A DNA stretch of 44,593 nt from Rubripirellula sp. (GCA_022425745.1 JAKMEW010000482.1:1-44593); one strand, 5' to 3'. Numbered from the stretch's first letter, positions 1 to 9,720 are shown. Notes: generated by a model from the sequence alone, not told the origin. Numbers and translations: made by a program.

Positions 1-1148
1 CGGCGAATGTTCCCTTTAGAGCTTATACCATTGGTCCAACTGACAAAGGGTATTGCACCTTTGTCGAGCCAGATCCTCTGAGTGAACACAGCGGGTTCTT
101 CATCCGGTAAGTCCCAGACCTTAACCAGTTGACGTTGATCAGCCGCGTTTTTAGCCAACAGTCCTTCATTAGGAGCAATCCAGAGAGCCATCTTCAGCGG
201 CTCGGACATGTATCGATCAAACTCGACGTGATCGTAACCATGGTCGGTCCGATTTGCTGCTGCTGCTTTGACGCTGACGGTATACCAACCGTCAGCAGGA
301 ATCCCGCCTCGGTTGACAAACTGATTGACAAAGTTTGCATGACGCTCACTTGGTTGGCCGTGGCCAATTTCGAGGTATTCATCGCTAACGATCAGCCGCC
401 AAGTGACAGGTGCACGTTCGTATGATTGGACCCCATTGAAGTCCTTTGCGGTGTACTGCCAACGCTGAGCAGTTGGGCGTTGGACATCAAAAAAACATGC
501 TGCGTCGAACGAAGCTTCGGCTACTTCGAGATAGCGCCGCAACTGGTGGGCAGACAACGTGAGAGATTTTCCATTGTTGTCAAAGCCGTGCTCAATCGCA
601 TCGACCGGGAAGTCAGATGTGGAAGAGAAGAATTCCTTTCGCAGGCCGAGCAGATCACTCATCGTATTGACGTACTCGAACCGATTTAGCCGTCGCAGCA
701 TTGTCGTTCCATCGGAGTCGGAAGCGGACAAGCTCAACAGGTAATCAGTGATTGCTTTTACCGTTCGCCTGGTTTCGTCATCGCTCGGCTGGCCGACTCC
801 CTTTTTCTTTGGCGGCATATCGCCTCGATTGATTGCGTCGAGAGCTTCCTCCATTAAGTTTGCCGAATCACTACCGGCTTGCATCGAATCGGGAAACTGA
901 TCGAGACGCCGGTCACCCTTCTGTGTCGATTCGCCGTGGCAACGGATGCAGTAGTCCCTGAAATAAGCATCGACCGCGGGGGATAGTTGAACGCTGAGTT
1001 TCCCGGCGGCAATCAACTTGGTATCGCAGGCCAGCAACAGGGTGATGAAGAATGAACCGAAGATAGCCATTGGTCGACGCCACCACAGTCGAAGACCGAT
1101 GAACCCGTGGCTTGCGCCTCGACCTGCACTTTCATAGTGGCCGCTCAC
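1..1148 (-). CDS. DUF1587/DUF1592-type cytochrome-domain protein, C-terminus beyond window
   Basis: About 382 codons of an open frame run off the left edge. Residues 67-71 are CIRCH, the single heme-c motif of the planctomycete cytochrome domain, followed by an MPPKKK segment. Residues near 130 (LRRLNRFEYVNTMSDLLG) match DUF1587, which precedes DUF1592/DUF1588/DUF1585 in this family; those later domains would lie outside the window. I chose the GTG at 1148 because it overlaps the DUF1552 stop as GTGA and has GGAG 8 bases upstream, implying translational coupling; ATG at 1070 is the alternative. The N-terminus carries a hydrophobic segment ending LLLAC, so export is likely and lipidation possible. 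A homopolymer of seven T in the coding strand (near 490) keeps the frame intact. Probable role: periplasmic electron carrier or oxidoreductase partner; the substrate is unknown. Confidence 0.85.
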   Translation of the reverse strand, partial: MSGHYESAGRGASHGFIGLRLWWRRPMAIFGSFFITLLLACDTKLIAAGKLSVQLSPAVDAYFRDYCIRCHGESTQKGDRRLDQFPDSMQAGSDSANLMEEALDAINRGDMPPKKKGVGQPSDDETRRTVKAITDYLLSLSASDSDGTTMLRRLNRFEYVNTMSDLLGLRKEFFSSTSDFPVDAIEHGFDNNGKSLTLSAHQLRRYLEVAEASFDAACFFDVQRPTAQRWQYTAKDFNGVQSYERAPVTWRLIVSDEYLEIGHGQPSERHANFVNQFVNRGGIPADGWYTVSVKAAAANRTDHGYDHVEFDRYMSEPLKMALWIAPNEGLLAKNAADQRQLVKVWDLPDEEPAVFTQRIWLDKGAIPFVSWTNGISSKGNIR

Positions 1149-2437
1149 GACTGTATCTCCAATCCAGTTAGTGTCCCTTCCGAGAGACCAAACTGGTCCA
1201 CTTCCATGCCGAATCGTTGCAGCATCGAGACGAACAGGTTAGTAGCCGGTGTTGCTACCTTTTTATCTGAGTCCTTGAAGTAGGATTGATGCTCGCCATG
1301 TCGAAAACCGCCACCGGCCAGCAATAACGGTAGATTCTTGTTTGAATGGGAACTTGCATTGCCCATCCCCGAACCGAATAACACCATGCAGTTATCCAGT
1401 AGGGTTTTTCCGTTGGGCTCCTCAACTGACTTGAGTTGCTTAAGGAATCGAGCAAGCTGCTCCATGTGAAATTGTTCAATGACAGACAATTCACTGATGT
1501 ATTCAGGGACTTTACCGTGGTGGGTGAGTTGGTGGTACCCTCGAGTGATATCGAAGCCTCCGTAGTTCGCACCGATATCAGCCAGCGCGAGCGTGATCAC
1601 TCGGGTTGAGTCCGTCTCAAGGGCGAGTCTCATCAAGTCATAGTAAAGTGGAACTCGGTCGACAAAATCCAGGATACTGGGATCGGCAGGAAGTCGATAG
1701 TCCGTCGTCTGCTTGGGCTTATCTAGCCATTGTGTTGACTGAACCAATTGCTTCTCAACCGATCGAACGGAATCGAAATACCTATCTAATTTCTGTCGAT
1801 CGCGGGTCCCGACTTTGCGTTTCAAGAAATCAGCATCCGTTTTGACCAGATCAAGAATACTTGACCTCACCGCAAGTTCTTTTCGTTGTCTATCTCGGAT
1901 GCTTGGATCAACCCGCTGAAAAAGTAAATCGTAGATGACTTGCACATCACCAACTCTCGGGATCGCCACTCCCGATCCGCTCCACGAAAGCATGTTATTG
2001 ACATCTCCTTTCCCACTAGCCAACTCAAGCGACGGGTAACGTGTTTTCGCACCAACAAACTGTGCCGCTTTTTGGTCAATGGAAATGTTAGCTTCAGGCA
2101 TCCCGGAGGAGTTCTTTGATAACACGCCCGACAAATAGGCATGTACACCACCGTGGCCACCTTGTCCGTTTACGCCATGGTCGAGGCCAGAGAAAACGGT
2201 GAAGTCATGACGGAACTCTTTTAGCGGGCGTAGCCGATCAGTGAGCACGTAGTCCTTCCCCGTTTTTTCAGGAAAGAAGAGTTGGGGCACGAGCCCAAAG
2301 TTCAAACCGATGCAGGCCATTCGCATGGGCACGTCAGGTACCGCCATTGGCGCCGCCATTGCATCAAGGTGCGGCAGGGCTAGCAGAGCGCCACCCGATC
2401 CTCGCAGCACTGTGCGTCGGTTAAGTTTTCTGGTCAT
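1145..2437 (-). CDS. DUF1552 Tat-exported protein
   Basis: A 430-residue protein of the DUF1552 family, which belongs to the alkaline-phosphatase-like DUF1501 group abundant in planctomycetes. The N-terminus has a twin-arginine signal (NRRTVLRG, arginines 7-8) followed by a short hydrophobic stretch, so folded export is expected. Family-typical segments include FSGLDHG, VHAYLSG, a region around SIRDRQRKELAVRSSILD, and C-terminal LFGSGMGNASSHSNKNLPLLLAGGG. The gene is coupled by a GTGA overlap to the cytochrome-domain gene downstream, the usual partner of DUF1552. It lies 73 bases below the esterase/beta-lactamase-fold fusion in a six-gene minus-strand run. The biochemical function of DUF1552 is not established; pairing with a c-type heme protein suggests a periplasmic redox or degradative complex (inference). 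Confidence 0.93.
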   Translation of the reverse strand: MTRKLNRRTVLRGSGGALLALPHLDAMAAPMAVPDVPMRMACIGLNFGLVPQLFFPEKTGKDYVLTDRLRPLKEFRHDFTVFSGLDHGVNGQGGHGGVHAYLSGVLSKNSSGMPEANISIDQKAAQFVGAKTRYPSLELASGKGDVNNMLSWSGSGVAIPRVGDVQVIYDLLFQRVDPSIRDRQRKELAVRSSILDLVKTDADFLKRKVGTRDRQKLDRYFDSVRSVEKQLVQSTQWLDKPKQTTDYRLPADPSILDFVDRVPLYYDLMRLALETDSTRVITLALADIGANYGGFDITRGYHQLTHHGKVPEYISELSVIEQFHMEQLARFLKQLKSVEEPNGKTLLDNCMVLFGSGMGNASSHSNKNLPLLLAGGGFRHGEHQSYFKDSDKKVATPATNLFVSMLQRFGMEVDQFGLSEGTLTGLEIQS

Positions 2438-2510
2438 TTTAAAAACCTTTTTCAGTCTGTTTCATCTCACGGTTCGTCTATGATCGGCTCAAAGAATTTC
2501 TGCGAGCAGT

Positions 2511-5132
2511 TTATTGAAATGCGCGGATGATTCGCTCTGGTGCTAGCTTGAGCATCGCACCCATTCCCTTGTTATGAGCGGTAATTGCAATGATCAGGTC
2601 TAACTCGTCGACCATCATGATGAACTGGCCGCCGGCTCCCCTACCAGATTTGATGTCGTACATCTTTTCCTCGATCTCCACATCATGCCGCCACCAAAAA
2701 TAGCCATACGATGTGTTTTGTGCGTTCGTATATATTTTCGATGTCGCTTTTTCGATAAACTCGGCTGGGATCAACGCTTCAGCGTCCCACCGACCATTGT
2801 TTTGAACGAGGATGCCAAACTTGATCATATCGCGAGATCTAATGCTGCTGCCGGCAGCTGATTTTGGTAGCCCGCTCACGTCATCTTGCCAGCTAAAATG
2901 ATTGATTCCTAGTGGCTCGGCCAGTTCCTCGTTGATGAATTCCCTCGCGGTTTGAGGAACAACTGAGTCAATAACCTGCATGACGATTGAGGGGTCCGCG
3001 CTCTGATACTTGAATTGCTTGGATTCGTTAGTAATCGGTGCTGAATATTCAAGATAAGCCTGAATTTGACCTTGCCCTCTCAATTCACTGGATGTTTTCC
3101 GAAGTTTGTTGATTGCCTCTTGTTCAATACGAATCCCCGAACGCATGTTCAAAGCATCGTTAATTGTGATCGTTTCACATCCAGCCGTAATTTTGGTCTG
3201 ATCAATCTCGTGAAGGAAGTCGAGAATGGGTCGATCCAGATCGGACATCTTTAGATGGCCCAGTCCGATGGCACGTCCCAAAGCTAATGCAGTGTAAGAC
3301 TTGGTGATCGACATTTGGTAATGAGGATAGTTCGACCGCCCGCGCCGATAGTACGATTCGAAAACAAGTCGACCATCATGGTGAATCAAAAGGCTATCCA
3401 CTTCGCCATGTTGCCCCAACGCAATCTCTCGCGCCAGGTTCATGATTAAATCTTTGTTTCCACTATCTAATCCGAGCTCGCCTACTTCGATTCCATCCGC
3501 CATATCCTCGGGAGCAAGATCAATAAATGGTTGTTTGAGATTAGGAAGATGCTGCTCCTTGGCGAACGAAACATCCTCGGAAGATAAATCCGCAACTTCT
3601 GGGGCCAATCCATTTGATTCGGTGATCTGGGCAGTATCATCTTTTACCGCCATGCGATCTATTGGCCTAGTATTTGTCGGGTCGGCTCTGTCGCTTAAGA
3701 CGGAGCGTGTCGAGCTGGTAACGGAGTCTCGATGTGGCTTGAAGTTGTCCGTAATGAAGCTTGACGCAGGTAGTCCCGCTGAGTTCATCAGACTGATAGC
3801 GGGATTAGGGTCTGATTTTCGAAAGAGGTAACGAACATATTTTGGATTGGTAATCAGTGGGCTGGATACATGGACCTGGTCGCCATGAATTTTGGCAGTT
3901 GCTGGGACATAGTTGCCATTGCTACCCGCAATTTCGAAGAATTCCAAACTCAAAGGGCTACCGGTTGCGTTACGAAGTCCTTGTGCCACATGGTCAAAAG
4001 ATAATTCAGCCGTATTACCTCGATATTCGATGCTTCTCAGTAATGGTCCAGAATATGGCAAATCTGCTCGACCATAGTCTTTCGCTAGTGCCCAGAGAGC
4101 CAGTCGTTCTCCGGCAACTTTTTTGTTGTCTGGATGCAAGCTGGGTCCATGGTCATAGAAGACCGCCATCCCAGTATTTTCTGTCATTTCGAGTACGCGT
4201 CGCATCGAATCTCGTAGCCACGGCCACTCGCCCGTCGCATCTTGCGTTGGAACTTGAACGTAGTAGAACGGGAATCTTCTATACTGAGCAGCACCATCAA
4301 GACTAATGCTGGAACTCGTAAACAATTGTCGCCAGTTCTCAATCATAAATGGTAAGAGCTGGCGATATTCGTAGCCCGTTTGAGCTTTTGCATTACGTTC
4401 GCCTTGGTACCAAATCACGCCTCGAAAACAGAACGGTACGATCGGCTCAATCTTGTCAGCGAACTGAACTCCAGGGTTGCGATTTTCCTGAATGTCATTC
4501 CAACCTACAGGAATTCCAAGTCTTTTTCTGATGACTTCACATTCGTCCTCGGGAATCCACGCTTGGATCGGTGTCCCGGAGTTGTACCGGAGTATCAAGC
4601 CAACCGGCACATCAAGTTCTCGGTATAGCTTCTCACCGAAGTAAAACCCAACTCGGGAGATCGTTCGCTGTGTCCTTTCGTCGATACCAGTCCAGCCCTG
4701 CCGAGTGGAGACTCGCATGAGAGTCAAACCTTTATCGAAGTATTCCGCTTCGATGAACCGATTTTTACTCGAGTTAAAAGAATCAGCCATATTTGATTGA
4801 CCGCTACACAGCCAAACTTCTCCAACTAATACATCTGAGAATTCGATGTGATTCTTGCCCTCGATGATCAGCGTCTTACCAGTCCTAGAGGTTTCTAGCG
4901 GATCGAGGCGAACCATCCAAACGCCATCTGTGTTTGCTCGCGTGCGTTTGATTTGTCCGGCGAAAGTTACAGTCACCTCCTCGTCAGCATCAGCGGTACC
5001 CCAAATCGTTACGCTTAATTCTCGTTGCAGTACCATGTTGTTCGAGAAGATGCTGGGCAGAACAACGTCTGCTCGCGTTATTGCCGTTGAAACCGAAAGA
5101 CAGATTGCAATAAGAACGATTATGAATCGCAT
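2511..5132 (-). CDS. SASA-type acetylesterase fused to serine beta-lactamase-like hydrolase
   Basis: Numbering is from ATG 5147, which gives 878 residues. I prefer ATG 5132 (residue 6) because GGAG lies 9 bases upstream and a signal peptide follows directly. Residues 27-467 match the sialate O-acetylesterase (SASA/SGNH) family: nucleophile block CSGQSNM (Ser118), VIWYQGERNA (246-253 region) and a DHGPSLHPDNK block with Asp332 and His338. The segment ends in the family-typical GLPASSFITD. A low-complexity linker (about 468-555) leads to a class C beta-lactamase/serine hydrolase domain with SITK (Ser613, Lys616), KYQS near 714 in the Tyr motif position, and SGRGAGG (834-840) in the KTG position. 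Both active sites look intact. Likely role: removing acetyl or other ester groups from an exported polysaccharide, beside two sulfatases. The second activity could also be an esterase or a peptidase; beta-lactam resistance is not implied. Confidence 0.9.
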   Translation of the reverse strand: MRFIIVLIAICLSVSTAITRADVVLPSIFSNNMVLQRELSVTIWGTADADEEVTVTFAGQIKRTRANTDGVWMVRLDPLETSRTGKTLIIEGKNHIEFSDVLVGEVWLCSGQSNMADSFNSSKNRFIEAEYFDKGLTLMRVSTRQGWTGIDERTQRTISRVGFYFGEKLYRELDVPVGLILRYNSGTPIQAWIPEDECEVIRKRLGIPVGWNDIQENRNPGVQFADKIEPIVPFCFRGVIWYQGERNAKAQTGYEYRQLLPFMIENWRQLFTSSSISLDGAAQYRRFPFYYVQVPTQDATGEWPWLRDSMRRVLEMTENTGMAVFYDHGPSLHPDNKKVAGERLALWALAKDYGRADLPYSGPLLRSIEYRGNTAELSFDHVAQGLRNATGSPLSLEFFEIAGSNGNYVPATAKIHGDQVHVSSPLITNPKYVRYLFRKSDPNPAISLMNSAGLPASSFITDNFKPHRDSVTSSTRSVLSDRADPTNTRPIDRMAVKDDTAQITESNGLAPEVADLSSEDVSFAKEQHLPNLKQPFIDLAPEDMADGIEVGELGLDSGNKDLIMNLAREIALGQHGEVDSLLIHHDGRLVFESYYRRGRSNYPHYQMSITKSYTALALGRAIGLGHLKMSDLDRPILDFLHEIDQTKITAGCETITINDALNMRSGIRIEQEAINKLRKTSSELRGQGQIQAYLEYSAPITNESKQFKYQSADPSIVMQVIDSVVPQTAREFINEELAEPLGINHFSWQDDVSGLPKSAAGSSIRSRDMIKFGILVQNNGRWDAEALIPAEFIEKATSKIYTNAQNTSYGYFWWRHDVEIEEKMYDIKSGRGAGGQFIMMVDELDLIIAITAHNKGMGAMLKLAPERIIRAFQ

Positions 5133-5222
5133 GAGTGAATGCTCCATTGGCTGATCAAGGTGTCAGATTGCCTTTGATACGAACTGAAAATACGTCAACG
5201 CAATTTCCTCCGCGAGCACGAC

Positions 5223-6665
5223 CTAACGGGCTGAATGGTTCTTTGTACTACCTTCCAAGATCGGAGTTTTGGCGGCGTTTGGATTTGGCTGCATCGGTTC
5301 AGCTCGCACGGCTTTTCGCCAAGATTCTAGTTCCTCGAGTAATGCATCGCGGCGGTCAGGATAGGTGGCTGCAAGGTTCTTGGTTTCACCAATATCTTGT
5401 TTCAAATCATAAAGTTCAATTGAGGCAGGATCGAATGATTCGATCAGTTTCCAATCTCCTTTACGAATCACACTGGAGGGATAACTTTGGGGATGGCTGT
5501 TGTAGTGAGGGAAATGCCAAAAGAGGGTTTCACGCGGTAACCGTTCTGTCTCGTTGAGTAGTGATTTCAGATTAATGCCATCCATATGTTGGTGGGGATT
5601 CAACTCGAGTCCCGCCGCGCTGAGGCAGGTCGGATAAAGGTCATTGCTGATGACCGGTTCTTGGATGACTCGGCCATTGAGGGAGACCCCCGGCCATTTG
5701 ATGATCAATGGGACTCGGATGCCACCTTCGTAATAGGATCCTTTGTTCGCCCGTAGCGGCGCGTTGCTTGTGGCTTTATAGAAGCCACCGTTGTCGGAGG
5801 TGAAGATAATGATCGTATCGTCTTCTTTTCCGGTCTCTTTGATTGCGTCTAACACTTGTCCAACGCTACGGTCAATGCTTTCCACCATCCCTGCATACAC
5901 TGGTTTGCCCTGACGTTTTGCTACTGGAATCTGTTCGTACTTCGCGATGAGTTCTTCGGGAGCCTGTAGCGGTGTGTGCACCCCGTAGTGAGGAAAATAG
6001 AGGAAGAAGGGCTTCTCACCAGCCTCTTTGATGGCTTTTACTGCTTCTTCGGCAAGGCGGTCCGTGAGGTAATCACCATCATTTCCATCCGGTAAGACGT
6101 TCCACTTTGCGCGATGGGGGGTTGTGGGGATGGACCAGTTACCTTGGTAAGGAAAGAAATACTGACCAGGCGCGCCATGGGCGTTACCAGCGATGTTGAG
6201 ATCGAATCCGTGATGTTGCGGGAGGCAGAACGGTTCGCTGCCGAGATGCCATTTACCGATGTGAATTGTGCGGTACCCAACCTCCCGCATCGCCTCGGCC
6301 AACGTAAATTCCTCGACTGGTAATCCCCGTATCTTGCGACCTTCGATCAATTTTGCCTTGGGGTCCCATCTTCCCGAAGGTAACCAGTCAGTCAGCAGTA
6401 ATCGTGCGGGATACTTGCCCGTTAGAATCGAGGCTCTCGTAGGTGAACAAACAGCACAAGCAGAATAGGCGTCGGTGAATCGAACACCTTCGGATGCTAG
6501 TTGATCGATTCGAGGTGTTTTGTAATAGGTACTCCCTTGGCAACCCAAATCCATCCAGCCTAGATCATCGATCAGGAAGAGAACAATGTTTTTTTGCGAC
6601 GCGCCATCAGCGGCGGTCGCTGACATGATTAAGAGAATCGATAGCGTTAGGCTAATTTGCTTCAT
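5223..6665 (-). CDS. Exported family S1 sulfatase
   Basis: Formylglycine-dependent sulfatase of the alkaline phosphatase superfamily, expected to hydrolyse sulfate esters on a glycan outside the cytoplasm. Numbering is from ATG 6674 (483 residues). Metal-binding Asp pair in LIDDLG (36-37), CSPTR active-site motif at 76-80 (Cys76 becomes formylglycine), GKWHLGS, YGVHTP, SDNGG and a following YEGGIRVP are all present, so the core is complete. ATG 6665 gives a cleaner signal peptide (Met-Lys start, cleavage near TAADGA) and is my preferred start. The gene sits 75-90 bases upstream of the esterase fusion and 76 bases below another sulfatase, in one minus-strand run. Substrate cannot be read from the sequence; the activating formylglycine enzyme is not in the window. 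Confidence 0.95.
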   Translation of the reverse strand: MKQISLTLSILLIMSATAADGASQKNIVLFLIDDLGWMDLGCQGSTYYKTPRIDQLASEGVRFTDAYSACAVCSPTRASILTGKYPARLLLTDWLPSGRWDPKAKLIEGRKIRGLPVEEFTLAEAMREVGYRTIHIGKWHLGSEPFCLPQHHGFDLNIAGNAHGAPGQYFFPYQGNWSIPTTPHRAKWNVLPDGNDGDYLTDRLAEEAVKAIKEAGEKPFFLYFPHYGVHTPLQAPEELIAKYEQIPVAKRQGKPVYAGMVESIDRSVGQVLDAIKETGKEDDTIIIFTSDNGGFYKATSNAPLRANKGSYYEGGIRVPLIIKWPGVSLNGRVIQEPVISNDLYPTCLSAAGLELNPHQHMDGINLKSLLNETERLPRETLFWHFPHYNSHPQSYPSSVIRKGDWKLIESFDPASIELYDLKQDIGETKNLAATYPDRRDALLEELESWRKAVRAEPMQPNPNAAKTPILEGSTKNHSAR

Positions 6666-6750
6666 GTTTCTCATTAGATTTATCTTCGATGGGCATCTAG
6701 CCAGCCCGTTACTTTGAGACTTGGAGGTGGTTTAGCTGCGATCAATTGAT

Positions 6751-8208
6751 TCAGTTTTTCTTTCTCTTTTTTGGCGGAACGTCCGATTCCGGCAACCAAC
6801 GAGCAAGCTCAGTTTTGATCTCTGAATATTCTGAACGCATTGCTAAATTAGTCCATTCATTTGGGTCGTTCATATGGTCATACAACTCCTCGCCTCCATC
6901 GGCGTAACGAATGTAACGATACCGCTTTGATCGAACCGCATGGTTTCCTGGTCCGTGCGATGTCAACGCGGGACGATCCCATGGATGAGTAGGGTCTTTC
7001 AGCAAAGCGGAGAGACTCTGTCCGCTAAGCTCATCAATTTTGGGAAGTCCACAAAGTTCATTCAGCGTGGGAAACAGATCTAGCATCCCCACTGGTTGCT
7101 CGCACACACTGCGAGGCCGTGTTGTTCCTGGAGCTACGACGACAAAGGGTATGCGAGTGGATCGTTCCCAAAGAGTGAACTTATGAAGATGTTGTTTTTC
7201 GCCAAGGTGCCATCCGTGATCGGACCAGAGCACGATCAGGGTGTCTTCTGTATGACCATTTTCATCCAACGCATCAAGTAATCTGCCAACCATTGCATCC
7301 GCGAATGAGATACTTGCAAGATAGGCTTGAAGCAATTCGCGGTACTTTCCGGTTTTCATGACCAATTTGAAGTCTTCACGTCTTTGACCTGCGAGTTTCA
7401 GGCCAGTTGCGGGAAGATCGTCGAGATCATTGTCCTTGATTTGTGGGAGATGAATAGAATCCTGATGGTAGAGATCAAAGTACTTCTGCGGTGCATAGAA
7501 CGGTAAGTGAGGTCGAAAGATACCCGCGGCAAGAAAGAACGGTCGATCGTGATTTTGTTTCAAATAATCAGTGGCCCACTCAACGAGCTGCCCATCTCCG
7601 GTTTCCGCTTCTTTTTTGTTGAGCGCTCCCCAATCAAATTCTTTGGGGTTCTTGGGGGGCTTCGTTTGAGCTTTCACACTCGGGATTCCATTGAGAGGAA
7701 AGCCTGCAGGGAAGCGAAAGTTGCTGACGTCTAGCCCGCGATGCAGTCGATCTTGATAATGGCCGTCAAACACCTGATCAAAATAATGATGCCAATCATA
7801 GCGTCGGTTGAAATCAGGCATGTGGTGAAAAACCTTTCCACCTCCAACCACGTGATATCCGTTCGCTTTAAAGTGCTGCGGAATGGTTGTTAAGTTTGGG
7901 ATTGCTTGATGCCACTTAACGCTATTGTCGTAGATGCCAGTACTGCCGGGACGTTTGCCAGTAAGCGTGGCGACTCGCGACGCGTTGCACACCGGTGCGG
8001 CACAGTGGGCGTTTGCAAACAGCATGCCCCGAGTTGCTAATCGATCAATGTTGGGAGTTTGTACATCGGGATGACCCCCGAGACAGCCAACCCAATCATT
8101 CATATCATCCACGACGATCATCAAGACATTTGGCTGTGTGGCTGGTAATGCTTCTTGTAGCAAGAAGATAAACAGAGCGACACGGATCATGAGAGCGTCG
8201 TGGTTCAT
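6751..8208 (-). CDS. Iduronate-2-sulfatase-like exported sulfatase
   Basis: A 485-residue S1 sulfatase resembling iduronate-2-sulfatases: VVDDMNDW metal site near 33-38, the CxAxR variant motif CNASR at 74-78 in place of CxPxR, GGGKVFHH, FRPHLPF, and WSDHGWHLGEKQHLHKFTLWE. The last block, with the Trp-His-Leu-Gly-Glu pattern, is characteristic of that subgroup. It has a short signal peptide ending near LPATQ and an unusually basic C-terminus (KKRKKN). Start ATG 8208 has AGGGA about 7 bases upstream. It is flanked by another sulfatase and the propeller protein on the same strand. The family suggests 2-O-sulfate removal from a uronic acid-type glycan, but marine homologues vary in substrate, so specificity is unproven. 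Confidence 0.95.
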   Translation of the reverse strand: MNHDALMIRVALFIFLLQEALPATQPNVLMIVVDDMNDWVGCLGGHPDVQTPNIDRLATRGMLFANAHCAAPVCNASRVATLTGKRPGSTGIYDNSVKWHQAIPNLTTIPQHFKANGYHVVGGGKVFHHMPDFNRRYDWHHYFDQVFDGHYQDRLHRGLDVSNFRFPAGFPLNGIPSVKAQTKPPKNPKEFDWGALNKKEAETGDGQLVEWATDYLKQNHDRPFFLAAGIFRPHLPFYAPQKYFDLYHQDSIHLPQIKDNDLDDLPATGLKLAGQRREDFKLVMKTGKYRELLQAYLASISFADAMVGRLLDALDENGHTEDTLIVLWSDHGWHLGEKQHLHKFTLWERSTRIPFVVVAPGTTRPRSVCEQPVGMLDLFPTLNELCGLPKIDELSGQSLSALLKDPTHPWDRPALTSHGPGNHAVRSKRYRYIRYADGGEELYDHMNDPNEWTNLAMRSEYSEIKTELARWLPESDVPPKKRKKN

Positions 8209-8295
8209 GGTGCTTCCCTGACGAGATTAGGAACACTCTGATGAAGATAGATAATTCATCATAAAGGGTTCAACGAGCCCAAAAGCTGTCGTTTC

Positions 8296-9531
8296 TTATT
8301 TCGAGAATGTTGTGTACGTTGGATAAGCCTTGTAGGGATCTGAATCTGCCGAAACTTTGATGGTTTCGCCCGTCTCCACGTCGTGCTGCATGATCGCTCC
8401 ATCTCTCGCGAATAGCAGGAACCGGTTATCGGTTGAGATCGAAACGTACCATGCCATCGTGGACGGATCTAATTGGTCGAAAATCACTTCGTCGGTGATT
8501 GACGGAGTAGTCGCATCAAACTTGGCGTAAACCATCACTCCGCCCTTATACATGTTGTGATCGCGATCGATCCACTTTTGGTATGCGATCATCGTTTCAT
8601 CTTGAGATAGGGCGATCTTGTGAATGAAGTGGTTATCTGGCCGCTGAATCTGAACGTATCTGGCTTTCCCGTTTGCCCTTGGTGTTGCGAGAAAGCTCTT
8701 TCCGGCACGTTGCTGGATGAACAGTCGCCCATCTGCCAAATGTGGGTTGACCCAGCCCCACGGGGCAAGTTTTTGTTCTGCACCGGGGAGCCCATCGGAA
8801 TCGTTCCAGTAGGGCCCAGCGGTTTCCACGTTCATGCGATCAAAGCTGATGCGATTTGAGCCATCGCGCGACCAATAGGGTTCAGTGTTAAAGCTCGATT
8901 CACCCTCGATGATTTCATGGACTCCACTACCATTAGCATTCATAACACAAATAGAAGACCTCCAGCTCTCGCAGCACGGGCCGTTCACGGCATAACGCCT
9001 AAAGAAAGTCAGTTGGCTACCATCAGGACTAAAGTTGGGCTTGAAATTCCACCATTTTGTTGCGGTCAGATAAGTAATCTCAGATGTCTTGCTGGCCAAA
9101 TCAAAGATAGTCCGAGCGATCTGCCAGCGACCTCTGGAATCCGCCGTTGTGCAGACGTAAGTTACTTTTCCCGAGAGAGTCAGAACCGCGTTCTGATTGC
9201 TACTGCTTGCATTGATACTTCGAGAAACGGTGTCGTAACCCTCTTTGCTAAAGCTGATCATCTCCGCCGATGCGATCGTCGGCGGTTTCGTCCGAACATC
9301 AGCCTGCTTTGTTGTAGCACTGTCAAAGATAAAATGACCCTCGGCATCAGTCATGGTGACGATTTCAGCATCATGCAGTGAGACGGTTGCACCGGCGAGG
9401 GGAACTCCATTGCTCCCATCCATCACCCGACCGGAAATCAAGGTTTCCTGTGCTGAGGAGTAAGTTGTTAGAGACGCTAAAACTAGGAAAACGTTAAACA
9501 TAGTATTCCCGCTATGGTAGTGTTTATCCAT
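8296..9531 (-). CDS. Carboxypeptidase-regulatory-like domain plus TolB/WD40-like propeller protein
   Basis: Secreted protein with an N-terminal Ig-like carboxypeptidase regulatory domain (SGRVMDGSNGVPLAGATVSL through a GHFIFD strand), then a WD40-like/TolB-type beta-propeller with repeats such as PNFSPDGSQLTFFRR and PYWSRDGSNRISFDR. The SPDGSQLTF consensus is the diagnostic feature. The frame opens at ATG 9558; I prefer ATG 9531. ATG 9501 has the better ribosome site (CGGGA about 6 bases upstream) but leaves a signal peptide without basic residues, so the start is uncertain. It is the first gene of the minus-strand cluster containing two sulfatases and an esterase, 87 bases above the next. 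No catalytic residues are evident; a binding or scaffold role in glycan handling is a guess. Confidence 0.85.
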   Translation of the reverse strand: MDKHYHSGNTMFNVFLVLASLTTYSSAQETLISGRVMDGSNGVPLAGATVSLHDAEIVTMTDAEGHFIFDSATTKQADVRTKPPTIASAEMISFSKEGYDTVSRSINASSSNQNAVLTLSGKVTYVCTTADSRGRWQIARTIFDLASKTSEITYLTATKWWNFKPNFSPDGSQLTFFRRYAVNGPCCESWRSSICVMNANGSGVHEIIEGESSFNTEPYWSRDGSNRISFDRMNVETAGPYWNDSDGLPGAEQKLAPWGWVNPHLADGRLFIQQRAGKSFLATPRANGKARYVQIQRPDNHFIHKIALSQDETMIAYQKWIDRDHNMYKGGVMVYAKFDATTPSITDEVIFDQLDPSTMAWYVSISTDNRFLLFARDGAIMQHDVETGETIKVSADSDPYKAYPTYTTFSK

Positions 9532-9661
9532 TAAACCGTTTTCTATCCTCACGATCATTGTGACTCTTTAACTGAGTGGATCAGGCGTTTCGATCGGTCC
9601 GTTGTCTCGATAGACTATTACCGCTGTAGATTACTAGCATCACGCCGACGCTCCACCAAAC

Positions 9662-9695
9662 GACAATTCTTGTTCGCGCGGTAGTGCGAATTGTC
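9662..9695. promoter_or_regulatory. Inverted repeat in TRAP operon leader
   Basis: Perfect 8-base arms GACAATTC (9662-9669) and GAATTGTC (9688-9695) are separated by 18 bases, just upstream of the AGGAG ribosome site at 9706-9710 of the DctP gene. The spacing suits either a dimeric regulator's operator or a 5' UTR hairpin. Position in the divergent 9532-9720 intergenic region supports a regulatory role, but 8-base arms can occur by chance. Confidence 0.35.
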
Positions 9696-9720
9696 ATCGC
9701 TTCGCAGGAGATTTTTGCTT

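Noticed and set aside
481-500. Apparent frameshift in the minus-strand cytochrome-domain gene
   Set aside because: A miscount of the seven-base homopolymer; with seven T the frame runs unbroken from 1148 to the window edge.
3442-4306. Plus-strand frames of 129 and 149 residues
   Set aside because: Antisense to the esterase fusion; composition is biased and no signal or motif is seen.
8917-9381. 154-residue plus-strand frame
   Set aside because: Antisense shadow of the propeller protein; no recognisable domain.
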